Source of the DNA: Acinetobacter apis
GTDB taxonomy: Bacteria; Pseudomonadota; Gammaproteobacteria; Pseudomonadales; Moraxellaceae
Assembly (NCBI RefSeq): GCF_900197575.1
Contig: NZ_FZLN01000001.1
Coordinates: forward strand, 248,001 to 312,000
Direction of reading: 5' to 3'
Length of the DNA stretch: 64,000 nucleotides
Within the stretch, counting starts at the first letter, position 1, and every line of letters begins with the position of its first letter. Shown piece by piece: positions 9,946 through 19,854 of this stretch. Below the pieces are notes generated by a model. The model ran no database searches, had not been told where the DNA came from, and was given only the letters and a program-made list of their open reading frames with translations. Both the position numbers and the translations under genes were made by a program.

Positions 9946-10668
9946 TCATGACTTTAGTATGAAGTTGAGAATCGATAAAGCAACAACAGGGGCTGTTTCT
10001 GTTCGTAAGACACGCTCACCAATACACCAATTTTTAAACCCAGCTTGATTGGCTTGTTCAATTTCATGTGCAGATAATCCACCTTCAGGCCCAACCAAAA
10101 GACATACGTCATGGCTCAACTGCGCTGTAATGTCTTCAGCATGGTCATCTGTTGGCGCAAGCACGAACTTTGTGTTTGGCAGGGAATGTTGTAACCACTC
10201 CGTGAGTGGCAAGGGCGGGAGGACACGTGGAATTTGATTTAAACCACATTGCTCACAAGCTGCAATGGCAACAGCTTGCCAATGGTCAATTTTCTTTTGA
10301 TCACGCTCATACTTTAAACGCATTTCGCAACGTTCGCTGGTCAGAAGTTGAATGCTGCTGACACCAAGCTCTACAGATTTTTGAATGGCATAATCCATAC
10401 GGTCGCCTTTGGACATGACTTGACCGAGTACAGCACGAAACTGCGGTGTGCGATTGTCTGCACAAAACGACTCAACTGAAATAGTCGCATTTTTTTTATT
10501 GATTTCAATCAATTGAACCGTATATTCGCCACCTTGATTATTAAATAATACCGCTTGATCACCTACTTTCGCGCGTAATACCCGTACCCAATGATGAAAA
10601 ACAGGTTCAGTCAATTCAGTTGGGTGGTTTACTGCTAAGTCTGCATCAATATAAAAGCGGTTACTCAT
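9946..10668 (-). CDS. rsmE: 16S rRNA (uracil1498-N3)-methyltransferase
   Basis: A 240-residue SPOUT-class methyltransferase that methylates N3 of U1498 in the decoding region of 16S rRNA. It has an N-terminal PUA-like domain (HHWVRVLRAKVGDQAVLFNN) and a C-terminal trefoil-knot SAM site (LLVGPEGGLSAHEI, then LRTETAPVVALSIL), both diagnostic. The length matches the family. It has no close operon partner; the next gene downstream on the strand is over 90 bp away. Confidence 0.96.
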   Translation of the reverse strand: MSNRFYIDADLAVNHPTELTEPVFHHWVRVLRAKVGDQAVLFNNQGGEYTVQLIEINKKNATISVESFCADNRTPQFRAVLGQVMSKGDRMDYAIQKSVELGVSSIQLLTSERCEMRLKYERDQKKIDHWQAVAIAACEQCGLNQIPRVLPPLPLTEWLQHSLPNTKFVLAPTDDHAEDITAQLSHDVCLLVGPEGGLSAHEIEQANQAGFKNWCIGERVLRTETAPVVALSILNFILKS

Positions 10669-10804
10669 AAGGTTTCAAAGCCCAATCAATTTCAAAGTAA
10701 ATAATATAAGTGTCATTTGATATTGTATATTAGCCTTTCGATAATACACATTCAAAACGATGTCCATTCATATGGGCATGACCTCTGCCTGATGTGAAAA
10801 GACT

Positions 10805-10844
10805 AAACAAGGTATGATGACAATGGTCGGCATCATACCTGTTG
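10805..10844 (-). terminator. Probable terminator of the DUF1624 gene
   Basis: A 9-bp inverted repeat (GGTATGATG / CATCATACC) is extended by partly complementary A- and T-rich flanks, about 60 bp past the stop codon. The trailing T-run is weak, so termination may be inefficient or the hairpin may stabilise the 3' end. Confidence 0.5.
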
Positions 10845-10900
10845 TTTGTTAAATATCAATACGTCTATTTAAAATCTTGAAATCAGAAGGACTATTCGAT

Positions 10901-12049
10901 TTAAAAATACTTTAAAATTCGAATCTGTTTATTGTTGTGCTTGAATTTTGAAAATGCAGAAACCACAGGGTAGAGTAAAAGACATAATACCAAACTCATT
11001 GCCCAAAGACTGATGACATGATCAAAACCAAAATATTGCCCTTGATTTAAGCCAAAGTAGGCAACTGCTGCGATATACATCAGTTTAAGCACATAAAGAT
11101 GAATAATATAAAAGAACATTGGTACTGAGCCAAAAGTTACCAATACACGTAACCATGATTGATGCTGTAAATGTTCAAGTAAAACCAGTAACAACAAACC
11201 AATCCCAACATTCCATGCAATAAATAAAAGAGAAGGTGGGTATTTAGTTAAGTTAAAAAAGCTACACAGGGTTTCTAATGCTGTTGGCATTGTTTGCCAA
11301 ACATGATCCCCATATATGTTCAATAATCGCAAACTAAAAAAGAGCAATAAGGCTGTGATGGCGACAGAGAGCAAAGCTTTTTGTCGCTGCCCAACCGATA
11401 CAGCTGAGTTAAACCAAGTTTGTCCGATGTTATATCCAAGTAAAATCACACCAATCCATGGTAAAACAGGATAAGAAGTTCGAATACGAAGTGCTGAACC
11501 CACATCAATCCAACCGCGTTGATGCAATATATTCCATAACGGCTGAAAAGCTGAGTGAGGAAATGAAAGGTGATCAAGCAAATTATGGCCACAGATGATC
11601 AGCAAAGCAATTGCCCATCGCAGGTTTTTAGGCAAGGTGATTAATGCTGCGAGTGCAATCATACTAATGCCGATTGCCCAAATGACTTGGAGGTAAATGG
11701 TATTCGGAATGATTTGCCCAGTCCAAGCAAAATTCACGAAAGTCAGCTCAAGCACAATTAAAAATAAACCACGTTTTAGTAAAAATGATTGTGTGGTTTT
11801 CAGTTGCTGATGCTTTGAGTGATATAAAAATGCTGATAAACCCGTTAATAAGACAAAAACAGGTGCACATAAATGTGCCAAAGTCCGGCTCAAAAAAAGA
11901 GTAGGCTCAGTTTCGCTGATGATCATAGGATCAGGCACTTGATGATGTAAGAAAAAGGTTTCTCGAACATGATCGAGCATCATGATCAAAATAACTAGTC
12001 CTCGCAAAGCATCGATTGCGATTTGCCGATGAAGATTCTGAATGGCCAT
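10901..12049 (-). CDS. DUF1624 / heparan-alpha-glucosaminide N-acetyltransferase-like membrane protein
   Basis: A 382-residue integral membrane protein with about ten hydrophobic segments. It opens with the family hallmark IDALRGLVILIMMLDHVRETFF, which contains the Asp-His pair conserved in DUF1624/HGSNAT-like acyltransferases. The family moves acyl groups across membranes to sugars or other acceptors, but the substrate here is unknown. The charge pattern and absence of a signal peptide fit an inner-membrane protein. No sugar-polymer genes adjoin it, so context does not help to assign a role. Confidence 0.85.
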   Translation of the reverse strand: MAIQNLHRQIAIDALRGLVILIMMLDHVRETFFLHHQVPDPMIISETEPTLFLSRTLAHLCAPVFVLLTGLSAFLYHSKHQQLKTTQSFLLKRGLFLIVLELTFVNFAWTGQIIPNTIYLQVIWAIGISMIALAALITLPKNLRWAIALLIICGHNLLDHLSFPHSAFQPLWNILHQRGWIDVGSALRIRTSYPVLPWIGVILLGYNIGQTWFNSAVSVGQRQKALLSVAITALLLFFSLRLLNIYGDHVWQTMPTALETLCSFFNLTKYPPSLLFIAWNVGIGLLLLVLLEHLQHQSWLRVLVTFGSVPMFFYIIHLYVLKLMYIAAVAYFGLNQGQYFGFDHVISLWAMSLVLCLLLYPVVSAFSKFKHNNKQIRILKYF

Positions 12050-12186
12050 GACTCTAAATATAATTAAATGATATGTTATAAGGTAACATATATTGCCGAA
12101 GGATAAACCATGACAAACAATAATTATTTAAATTAGAGAATAAGAACAATGAATTAATTTAAATGGAATGTTGATGTTTTAATTTA

Positions 12187-12212
12187 GTGCAAGTACCCGT
12201 TTGTACTTGCAC
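12187..12212. other. Perfect 10-bp hairpin after the CHAP-like gene
   Basis: GTGCAAGTAC and GTACTTGCAC flank a 6-nt loop, 18 bp beyond the stop codon at 12230. There is no T-run on the minus-strand side, so this is not a classical intrinsic terminator; it may be a 3'-end stabiliser or a weak terminator. Confidence 0.55.
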
Positions 12213-12229
12213 ATACAGGACTTTACAGT

Positions 12230-12832
12230 TTAGCTTAAACGGTAATATTTATAATGTGCTGTGCCACTATACACCGCATAACCATTTTGTCTGAAATCAG
12301 AAACCCAATCTTTGCCAGTATAGCCTGCAATATGACCATACTCATGTGATTTTGTACGCGAAATAATATATATATCGCCTTTTTGTGGGTTATTAAATGC
12401 TGGACTAATTTGTTTATAACCAATTTTTTCTAAAGTACGTCCCCAATCTGCAGCAGCGATTGGATGTGAAACCACTTGTGCACCTGCTGACTCAAGCGCT
12501 AAACGAACATGCTTGGCACATTTTTCTGTACTGCGTCGATGGGCATTGAGTGCAAGGGTGCTTGAAAATTTACTGACATTGATTGCTTTTTTATGTTTGC
12601 TGGTTTGGGCAGTTGCAGTATAAGTTTGGGAATGACGATGTTTTGATTTGTTCTGTGCTTTTAACTTTTGCTGAGTAGCAACTGGTGTTTTCTTTTGTAC
12701 AGTGGTATGTGTGGTATGTTTCTTTGTACTTGGCTTTTTATGTGCCGTTGATTTTTGTTGAGCATGTGCTGTGATATGAGTATGTACGCTGGCATGGTGA
12801 GCGTGATTTTGGTGATGTGTATGGTCAATCAT
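12230..12832 (-). CDS. CHAP/NlpC-P60-like cysteine hydrolase with His/Lys-rich N-terminus
   Basis: A 200-residue protein in two halves. Residues 1-100 are low-complexity and rich in His, Lys, Thr and Gln (MIDHTHHQNHAHH at the start), with no signal peptide. Residues 101-200 look like a papain-fold amidase. CAKHVRLALESAGA supplies Cys105, KGDIYII forms the central strand and YGHIAGYTGKDWVSDF supplies His167. This layout is known from peptidoglycan amidases, including phage lysins and secretion-system effectors. No immunity gene, VgrG or holin is adjacent, so its role is open. The start codon lacks a strong Shine-Dalgarno. It may be an acquired gene, as it borders a long AT-rich spacer. Confidence 0.7.
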   Translation of the reverse strand: MIDHTHHQNHAHHASVHTHITAHAQQKSTAHKKPSTKKHTTHTTVQKKTPVATQQKLKAQNKSKHRHSQTYTATAQTSKHKKAINVSKFSSTLALNAHRRSTEKCAKHVRLALESAGAQVVSHPIAAADWGRTLEKIGYKQISPAFNNPQKGDIYIISRTKSHEYGHIAGYTGKDWVSDFRQNGYAVYSGTAHYKYYRLS

Positions 12833-13568
12833 TACAAAATAATTCTCTTTAAACGCATGACATAGTGAATAAATTATTCAGCCATTTTTTAGAAGATGCC
12901 ATACTACAATATCAATTCAATGCAATCTAGAGAATGACAATGAAAAAGACCGATTAAAATGTAATGAATTAATGCATTATAAAAAAATAAAATTTATTAA
13001 TCATCTATTCATTTCATAAAATAGAATAAGACAATTGTATAATGTTAATTTATCAGTCATTAAAATAAAATAAGTAGCTCATTTAAAATAAATTTAATAA
13101 TAATGTCATATTTTGGAAATATTTTAACGTAAATTAAATTATAATAATTTTGTTCAATTTAGCCAACAGCACCTAGTGTTTCTGATCAGTTTAATTGAGC
13201 AAACTATCAATAAAAGACCATTAAAATCATTTATATTTATTGAATGGTTTCTCTATCAGCTTAATTTTGATCTTAATATTTGGGTAAACTATAATGATAT
13301 TATTGGAGTATGAGTAAATCTCTTAAAGAGTCATTTTATAATGAAATTTATGTTCGATGAGTAAATGTGTTTGTCATATATTTGAATAGAACCCATTTTA
13401 TTATAAGACATCTTAATAGTTGGTATAAGAGGGGATTTTAAATACATGGCTATGATAATTTAATTTAAAAAACCGATTATTACTATAAAAATATACTGTT
13501 TTTACTATCGAATAAATTTCAGTACCATAGATTTAATTCAAGAATGTGACTCCATCGGGATATGAATC
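12833..13568. other. 736-bp AT-rich intergenic region
   Basis: No open frame with a credible start and ribosome site was found. The stretch is very AT-rich with long A/T runs and must contain the divergent promoters of the CHAP-like gene and ahpF. An OxyR operator could be expected before ahpF, but none was recognised with confidence. Nothing else is visible. Confidence 0.6.
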
Positions 13569-15134
13569 ATGTTAGACCAAAATATTAAAACACAACTGAA
13601 AGCTTATCTAGAACGATTAGAGAGCCCAATTGAAGTAATTGCATCTTTAGATGAATCAGATAAGTCAACTAAAATTAAAGAGCTTGTTCAAGAAATTGCT
13701 GAATTATCAGATCAAGTGACTGCACGTTTAGATGGTCAAAATGCGCGCCGTCCAAGTTTTGGTATTGCAAAAGCAGGCGAGGAACCTCGTGTTCACTTTG
13801 CAGGCTTGCCAATGGGGCATGAATTTACATCTTTGATTTTAGCATTGTTACAAGTGTCTGGCTATGCACCTAAAGTGTCAGATGACATATTAGCGCAAAT
13901 CAAAGCTTTAAACATCAAAGCAAATTTTGATGTGTTTGTGTCATTAACATGCCATAACTGTCCAGATGTTGTACAAGCTTTAAACTTAATTGCAATTTAT
14001 AATCCACATGCAACTGCAACCATGATTGACGGCTCATTCTTCCAAGATGAAGTTGAAGAACGTAAAATTATGGCAGTACCAATGTTGTTCCAAAACAATG
14101 AGCATATTGGCCAAGGTCGTATGACACTTGAAGAAATCGTTGCCAAGTTAGATACCAATTCAGCTGAAAAAGAAGTTGAAAAGCTAAATGCAAAAGATGT
14201 GTTTGATGTCTTGGTTGTTGGTGGTGGTCCTGCTGGTGGTACTTCAGCAATTTATGCTGCACGTAAAGGCATTAAAACAGGTATTGTTGCTGAGCGTTTT
14301 GGTGGTCAGGTCATGGATACCATGGACATTGAAAACTTCACAACAGTTCAGCGTACAGTTGGTCCTAAATTTACCAGCGAAATGGAAGCACATGTTCGTG
14401 AATACAATGTTGATATCATGAACTTACAACGTGTAAACAAATTGCTTGGTGCAGATCAAACTGAAAACGGTCTTGTATCAGTTGAGCTTGAAAATGGTGC
14501 AATATTAGAATCAAAAACAGTGATTCTATCTACAGGTGCACGTTGGAGAGAACTGAATGTACCAGGTGAAGATGAATACCGTACACGTGGTGTTGCTTAT
14601 TGCCCGCACTGTGATGGTCCATTATTCAAAGGCAAACGTGTTGCTGTGATTGGTGGTGGTAACTCAGGTGTTGAGGCTGCGATTGATCTTGCAGGTATTG
14701 TTGAACATGTGACATTAATTGAATTTAGTAATAAATTACTTGCAGACCAAGTTTTACAAGATAAGCTCTATAGTTTGCCGAACAGTACTGTGATTTTAAG
14801 TGCATTAACCACTGAAGTCATTGGTGATGGTTCACAAGTCACTGGCTTAAAGTATGAAGACCGTGTCCGTGGTGGTGAACAAACTGTTGCCTTGTCAGGA
14901 ATTTTTGTTCAAATTGGTTTATTGCCAAATACAGACTTCCTTAAAGACAGCCAAGTTGAGTTATCTAAGCGCGGTGAGATTGTAATTAACGAGCGCAATG
15001 AAACCAATGTTAAAGGTGTATTTGCTGCAGGTGACTGTACAACTGTCCCATACAAGCAAATCATTGTTGCGACAGGCGAAGGCGCAAAAGCATCATTATC
15101 TGCATTTGATTACATTATTCGTTCAGGTCAATAG
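13569..15134 (+). CDS. ahpF: Alkyl hydroperoxide reductase subunit F
   Basis: A 521-residue flavoprotein, identical in length to E. coli AhpF, that passes electrons from NADH via FAD to the peroxiredoxin AhpC. The N-terminal tandem thioredoxin-like domain carries the redox pair CHNC near residue 128. [19 protein letters not shown] binds FAD, CPHC near residue 344 is the thioredoxin-reductase-type disulphide, and [16 protein letters not shown] binds NADH. A C-terminal [10 protein letters not shown] closes the FAD site. ahpC is not adjacent, so the two genes are unlinked here. A terminator follows within 13 bp. Confidence 0.97.
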   Translation: MLDQNIKTQLKAYLERLESPIEVIASLDESDKSTKIKELVQEIAELSDQVTARLDGQNARRPSFGIAKAGEEPRVHFAGLPMGHEFTSLILALLQVSGYAPKVSDDILAQIKALNIKANFDVFVSLTCHNCPDVVQALNLIAIYNPHATATMIDGSFFQDEVEERKIMAVPMLFQNNEHIGQGRMTLEEIVAKLDTNSAEKEVEKLNAKDVFDVLVVGGGPAGGTSAIYAARKGIKTGIVAERFGGQVMDTMDIENFTTVQRTVGPKFTSEMEAHVREYNVDIMNLQRVNKLLGADQTENGLVSVELENGAILESKTVILSTGARWRELNVPGEDEYRTRGVAYCPHCDGPLFKGKRVAVIGGGNSGVEAAIDLAGIVEHVTLIEFSNKLLADQVLQDKLYSLPNSTVILSALTTEVIGDGSQVTGLKYEDRVRGGEQTVALSGIFVQIGLLPNTDFLKDSQVELSKRGEIVINERNETNVKGVFAAGDCTTVPYKQIIVATGEGAKASLSAFDYIIRSGQ

Positions 15135-15146
15135 TCTGTTCAATAT

Positions 15147-15178
15147 AAAAAAGCCAAAGTTTAACTTTGGCTTTTTTT
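15147..15178 (+). terminator. ahpF terminator
   Basis: AGCCAAAGT / ACTTTGGCT with a 3-nt loop and seven T residues; A-run on the left makes it usable by the convergent dioxygenase gene too. Confidence 0.93.
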
Positions 15179-15200
15179 ATGTCTAAATAAAGGGCGATCT

Positions 15201-15977
15201 TTAATCAAAACGGTAAATATCCATACCTAATGTACCCATCGAAAAACTGCTGTGTACTATGCTAAAGAGATGACCCATGCCCATAGCGAAAAATAAAGGT
15301 GCAAGATGCTCTAGGGTTGGATGGTTTTTCTCTAAAAATGGTAATTTTTGTACATTTAAGACAGCAGAGTAATCATATTGAGTGAGTTTTTGCACCACAT
15401 AATTTTTAAACTCTTTTGCCCATATAGGTGTTTCAACAGGCGCATCATGCCATGATAATTCAGATAAGTTATGTGTAATGCTGCCTGAACCACATAGTAA
15501 TATTTGCTCTTTTCTAAATACAGAGAGTGTTTGACCAATTTGATAAATTTGTTCAGCCGTACATGCCATAGGCAATGAAATCTCAATGACAGGAATGTTG
15601 GCATCAGGATACATATGCAATAAAGGCATCCATACACCATGGTCTCGGGGACGGCTGCTATTGGCATTGGCTTGAATATCAGCTTGTGCTAGGCATTTTA
15701 AAACACGTTCTGCCAATTCAGGATCGCCTGGCGCAGGATAACGAATACGGTATAACTCGTCAGGAAAACCACGAAAATCATGCCATGTTTCAGGGCGGAT
15801 ACAGGTGCTGACTTCTAAGGTTGTACTTTCCCAATGAGCAGACATCACAATAATTGCTTTGGGTTTAGGCAAGTTAATGCTTAAACGATGTAATGCTGGC
15901 CCTACTTGTTCAGGATCTAAAGCGAGCAACGGCGAGCCATGGGAGATAAATAGGCCCGGCAAGGTTTGGAGTTGCAT
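15201..15977 (-). CDS. DODA-type extradiol aromatic ring-opening dioxygenase (YgiD family)
   Basis: A 258-residue LigB-superfamily protein. The N-terminus LPGLFISHGSPLLALD holds the first metal-binding His, IVMSAHWES the second, and PVIEISLP and LLCGSGSITHNLSEL complete the DODA pattern with another His. E. coli YgiD opens the ring of L-DOPA in vitro, but the physiological substrate in Acinetobacter is not known. It follows rlmH on the same strand with a 43-bp gap, so the two may be cotranscribed. Confidence 0.9.
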   Translation of the reverse strand: MQLQTLPGLFISHGSPLLALDPEQVGPALHRLSINLPKPKAIIVMSAHWESTTLEVSTCIRPETWHDFRGFPDELYRIRYPAPGDPELAERVLKCLAQADIQANANSSRPRDHGVWMPLLHMYPDANIPVIEISLPMACTAEQIYQIGQTLSVFRKEQILLCGSGSITHNLSELSWHDAPVETPIWAKEFKNYVVQKLTQYDYSAVLNVQKLPFLEKNHPTLEHLAPLFFAMGMGHLFSIVHSSFSMGTLGMDIYRFD

Positions 15978-16020
15978 AAAATTCCTTCGAAATCAATATG
16001 AGTGGAACGTAGGACTAAAT

Positions 16021-16500
16021 TTAAGCTCGATGATAGGGATGATTGTGGTTAATGGTCATAGCACGATACAATTGTTCAATTAACATGACGCGAACAAGCG
16101 GATGGGGCAGCGTGAGTTTAGACAATGACCAATGCCATGCAGCAGCACGTTTAATTTCTTGACTTAAACCATCAGGCCCGCCAATCGCAAGCACAATGTC
16201 TTGTCCATCAAGCATCCAAGATTGCATGGTTTCTGCTAACTTTTCAGTTGAAAACTCACGGCCGTTGACTTCAAGTGCAATTAAAATCTCATTGCCTTTC
16301 ATGGCATTTAAAATTGCTTCGCCTTCAATTTGACAGTATTTTAAAATGTCTGCATCAGAGTCATTTTTACCACGTTTTGCCATTGGAAGTTCAACAAATT
16401 GGGTTTGAACAAAGGGCTGAATACGCTTTAAATAATCATCAACACCAGTGATGACCCATGCAGGCATTTTTTGACCAATCGTCAGGATGCGAATTTTCAT
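16021..16500 (-). CDS. rlmH: 23S rRNA (pseudouridine1915-N3)-methyltransferase
   Basis: A 159-residue SPOUT methyltransferase (155 in E. coli) that modifies pseudouridine 1915 in helix 69 of 23S rRNA on the assembled 70S ribosome. It starts MKIRILTIGQKMPAW and has LALEVNGREFSTEKLA, the SAM-binding loop LAIGGPDGLS and the C-terminal LPHPLVRVMLIEQLYRAMTI, all family signatures. The usual partner rsfS is not adjacent. The dioxygenase gene follows. Confidence 0.96.
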   Translation of the reverse strand: MKIRILTIGQKMPAWVITGVDDYLKRIQPFVQTQFVELPMAKRGKNDSDADILKYCQIEGEAILNAMKGNEILIALEVNGREFSTEKLAETMQSWMLDGQDIVLAIGGPDGLSQEIKRAAAWHWSLSKLTLPHPLVRVMLIEQLYRAMTINHNHPYHRA

Positions 16501-16744
16501 AAACGCCGTATATATCTGTAAAAATAGACCACTATTATAACTTGATCAATTCAGCACACCAATGCTTTTTACAGTAAGCTGAATATGACACAAACTCACA
16601 ATATCGCTACAGGATCTTAAAAAAATAATTTATATCAAAATGATCTATACAATTGAGTGTATGTTTATTACATAAGATGTTGAATTATCCATTAAATATC
16701 CAGTTTATTTTGCATAAATTAATAGGTGTTTACTATGAACCATA

Positions 16745-16769
16745 CTGAGTGATATTGCACTCAGGGGAG
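16745..16769 (+). promoter_or_regulatory. Leader hairpin abutting the ribosome-binding site
   Basis: A 7-bp stem (CTGAGTG / CACTCAG, 6-nt loop) ends directly against GGGGAG, the ribosome-binding site of the RcnB-like gene starting at 16781. It could tune translation or serve as a protein-binding site; this is inferred from position only. Confidence 0.45.
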
Positions 16770-16780
16770 TTTTAAATTTA

Positions 16781-17233
16781 ATGTTGAAAAAAAATATACT
16801 TGTTTACAGTTTATTGGTCAGTACCACATGTGCAAGCAGTCTTACATTTGCAGATCCATGGCGGGGGGATCGAGATGATCGTCAAAGAGATTGGCAGCAG
16901 CGTGCACCTCAAAGTGATCAATATCGCCGGCCTGTAGCTCGTTATGATGATCGCGACCGTTACCGTGGTGATCGTGATCGAGGGCCTGTCTATTATAATC
17001 AATCCTATGATCGACGTTACTACCACCAACCGAGTTATGGTCATAACAACCGCTGGCACCGCGGCAGTTATGTACCACGAGACTATTGGGGACCAAGCTA
17101 TCGTGTAAACAATTGGCGTGGTCGTGGACTACCGCCACCGCCACAAGGGCACCGTTGGTTGAATGTGAATGGGCAATATATTTTGATTGCTGCTGCAACA
17201 GGCATTATCACCAGTATTTTATTGCACCAATAA
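16781..17233 (+). CDS. RcnB-like periplasmic protein
   Basis: A 150-residue exported protein with a clear signal peptide (about residues 1-24). An Arg/Asp/Tyr-rich middle follows, with many repeated Asp-Arg pairs. The C-terminal RcnB-family segment contains the GLPPPPQGHRWLNVNGQYILI motif region and a hydrophobic tail (AAATGIITSILL). In E. coli RcnB helps nickel/cobalt homeostasis, but the family is broad and no rcnA efflux gene is nearby, so metal handling is only a guess. The final hydrophobic stretch could anchor it to the membrane. Confidence 0.8.
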   Translation: MLKKNILVYSLLVSTTCASSLTFADPWRGDRDDRQRDWQQRAPQSDQYRRPVARYDDRDRYRGDRDRGPVYYNQSYDRRYYHQPSYGHNNRWHRGSYVPRDYWGPSYRVNNWRGRGLPPPPQGHRWLNVNGQYILIAAATGIITSILLHQ

Positions 17234-17244
17234 TTTAATATGAT

Positions 17245-17277
17245 TAAAAAAGCCACTTATTGAAAGTGGCTTTTTTA
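17245..17277 (+). terminator. Bidirectional terminator between RcnB-like gene and lon
   Basis: AGCCACTT / AAGTGGCT hairpin with A- and T-runs on both sides, serving the convergent genes on either side. Confidence 0.92.
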
Positions 17278-17289
17278 TGGCTTTAAAAA

Positions 17290-19719
17290 TTAGTGACGTG
17301 TTGCTTTATTCTCTGCAACAGGTTTTGCAATTGGCGTTGGCAACGGTTTTGTTGCTTCAGTCAATGCCAATGGCAAAATATCATCAATGGACTTGACGGC
17401 TTTAATTTCTAAGCCTTCTTTGACATTGTCTGGAATTTCTTTTAAGTCACGTAAATTGTCTTGCGGGATAAAGACCAGTTTAATACCGCCGCGATGTGCT
17501 GCAAGTAACTTTTCTTTTAATCCACCAATACGCAATGCATGACCACGAAGAGATGTTTCACCTGTCATTGCGATGTCTGCACGAATTGGAATCCCAGTAA
17601 AGGCAGAAACCAATGCAGTTGTCAGTGCTAAACCTGCTGATGGTCCATCTTTTGGTGTTGCACCTTCAGGTAAATGCACGTGGACATCGGTTTCTTCAAA
17701 ACGAGTAGATTCAATTCCAAGTTCATCTGCACGTGTACGTACAATAGTCATTGCCGCTGTAATAGACTCTTTCATTACATCACCAAGTGAGCCTGTTGTA
17801 ATGAATTTACCTTTACCTTTCACTGCAGCAACTTCGATGTCAAGCAACTCACCACCTACAGAAGTCCATGCCAAACCATTCACACGACCAACTTGTGGTG
17901 CTTCTTCAGCCATACCAAAGTCAAACTTATGTACACCTAAATATTCAGGTAAGTTTTCTTCGGTGACATCAACATGCAAGTTCTTTGCTTTGCTGCTCAC
18001 GGCTTCTTTAACTACTTTACGTGCAACTTTAGATACTTCGCGTTCTAAACCACGAACACCTGCTTCACGTGTATAACGACGTACGATGTCACGAATCGCT
18101 TCTTCATGAACAGTCAGTTCTTTAGGACGTAACCCATTGTCTTTAACTGCCTTCGGAACAAGGTAGCGTGATGCAATGTTTACTTTTTCATCTTCGGTAT
18201 AACCGGGTAGACGAATAACTTCCATACGATCTAACAATGCTTCAGGAATATTCATGCTGTTGGCAGTACAAATAAACATGACTTCAGAAAGATCAAGATC
18301 AAGGTCTAAGTAATGGTCGTTAAACTTACTGTTTTGCGATGGATCAAGCACCTCAAGTAACGCTGATGCGGGATCACCACGGTAGTCTTGTGCCATTTTA
18401 TCAATTTCATCAAGCAAGAACAGTGGGTTCTTCACACCTGCTTTAGTCAATGACTGCACAATTTTACCTGGCATTGCACCGATATAAGTACGGCGATGAC
18501 CACGAATTTCTGCTTCATCACGTACACCACCAAGTGCCATACGCACAAACTCGCGTCCTGTGGCCTTAGCAACAGATTCACCTAATGATGTTTTACCTAC
18601 CCCTGGAGGACCAACCAAGCAGAGTACAGGGCCACGTAATTTTTTCACACGTGACTGTACTGCAAGATATTCAACAATACGTGCTTTTACTTCATCTAAG
18701 CCATAATGATCTTTATCTAAGATCTCTTGAGCTTTGTTTAAGTTAATGCTGACTTTGCTTGATTTGTTCCATGGTGTATCTAAAATGGCATCTAAATAGT
18801 TTCGTACCACAGCAGCTTCGCTTGATGCAGGTTGCATGGTTTTTAATTTACGAAACTCAGATTCTGCCTTTTTACGTACATGGTCTGGTAAATCTGCATC
18901 GGTAAGGCGTTTTTCTAACTCAGCAACTTCATCATCTGCACCGCCATTCATATCAGATAATTCACGTTGAATAACTTTCATTTTTTCATTCAGAAAGTAT
19001 TCACGCTGATTCTTTTCCATTTGGCGTTTTACATTGTCATGTAGGCCTTGCTCAATTTGCTGCTCTTCAGATTGTTGCAACAAGTAATTGGTCACTTCTT
19101 GATAGTGACTGTCAAAGGCATCTTGCTCTAAAAAGTTTTGTTTCACTTCAATATTGAGCGGTACACGTGTTGCCACAAAGAACAACAATTGCAAAAGATC
19201 ATCAATTTTATTTGCAGCAGCGATGAGTTCACGTGCATTACGTAATTTTGCTTCCGCGTATTGTGCAAACAATGTTTGTAATTCTTGCAAGTGTGTCTCT
19301 TGTGCTTGCAGATCTAAATTGACATGCAACGGCTGTAAACGGTGCTCTGCTTGAAGATACTCAGGCTCTTCAATGATTTTTTCAAGTTTGGCACGATGTA
19401 ATCCTTCAATTAAAACCTTGATGCAGTTTTCATCATTTTCATGGTTTACAACTTGAATAATGCGCGCCACAGTACCGTATTGATACAAGTTATCTTGATC
19501 AATATTTTCAGTTAAAGAATCTTTTTGTGCGACAACAAACACCAAGTTATCGTTCTCACGGGCAATATCGACTGCTTTGATCGACTTTTCACGACCAACA
19601 AACAGCGCAATTTGCATATGTGGATAAACAACCACATCACGTAACGCTAAAAGAGGAAGTACATTTGGAATGGTTACTGGCTCTTTGGTATTTTCGTTAT
19701 TTAAAATCTGTTCAGTCAT
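17290..19719 (-). CDS. lon: ATP-dependent protease La
   Basis: An 809-residue Lon protease, a little longer than E. coli Lon (784). It degrades misfolded and regulatory proteins in the cytoplasm. The LAN substrate-binding domain spans about residues 20-215. A coiled helical region is followed by the AAA+ module with Walker A GPPGVGKTSL and Walker B LFLLDEIDK. The C-terminal protease carries the catalytic Ser in PKDGPSAG and the Lys in GGLKEKLLAAHRGG. A Pro/Lys-rich tail of about 20 residues is extra. The ATG at 19719 is chosen because AGGAG sits 5 nt before it; a GTG two codons upstream overlaps that site. Confidence 0.97.
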   Translation of the reverse strand: MTEQILNNENTKEPVTIPNVLPLLALRDVVVYPHMQIALFVGREKSIKAVDIARENDNLVFVVAQKDSLTENIDQDNLYQYGTVARIIQVVNHENDENCIKVLIEGLHRAKLEKIIEEPEYLQAEHRLQPLHVNLDLQAQETHLQELQTLFAQYAEAKLRNARELIAAANKIDDLLQLLFFVATRVPLNIEVKQNFLEQDAFDSHYQEVTNYLLQQSEEQQIEQGLHDNVKRQMEKNQREYFLNEKMKVIQRELSDMNGGADDEVAELEKRLTDADLPDHVRKKAESEFRKLKTMQPASSEAAVVRNYLDAILDTPWNKSSKVSINLNKAQEILDKDHYGLDEVKARIVEYLAVQSRVKKLRGPVLCLVGPPGVGKTSLGESVAKATGREFVRMALGGVRDEAEIRGHRRTYIGAMPGKIVQSLTKAGVKNPLFLLDEIDKMAQDYRGDPASALLEVLDPSQNSKFNDHYLDLDLDLSEVMFICTANSMNIPEALLDRMEVIRLPGYTEDEKVNIASRYLVPKAVKDNGLRPKELTVHEEAIRDIVRRYTREAGVRGLEREVSKVARKVVKEAVSSKAKNLHVDVTEENLPEYLGVHKFDFGMAEEAPQVGRVNGLAWTSVGGELLDIEVAAVKGKGKFITTGSLGDVMKESITAAMTIVRTRADELGIESTRFEETDVHVHLPEGATPKDGPSAGLALTTALVSAFTGIPIRADIAMTGETSLRGHALRIGGLKEKLLAAHRGGIKLVFIPQDNLRDLKEIPDNVKEGLEIKAVKSIDDILPLALTEATKPLPTPIAKPVAENKATRH

Positions 19720-19854
19720 AAACACTCCTAATGAGTAACAACATTGTTGTCTTATTCATTTAATAGTGATGCACTTTCGCCAAATTACAAGGGTAATTTC
19801 ATTAAAAAATATAAAAAGCTGCGGATTCGATTGAAAATGATACGAAACATACTC

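Noticed and set aside
12235..12423. 62-codon frame inside the CHAP-like gene
   Set aside because: Overlaps the conserved amidase domain in another frame; shadow.
13500..13560. Possible OxyR site (ATAG/CTAT words) before ahpF
   Set aside because: The spacing does not fit the four-element OxyR pattern; only an expectation from the gene.
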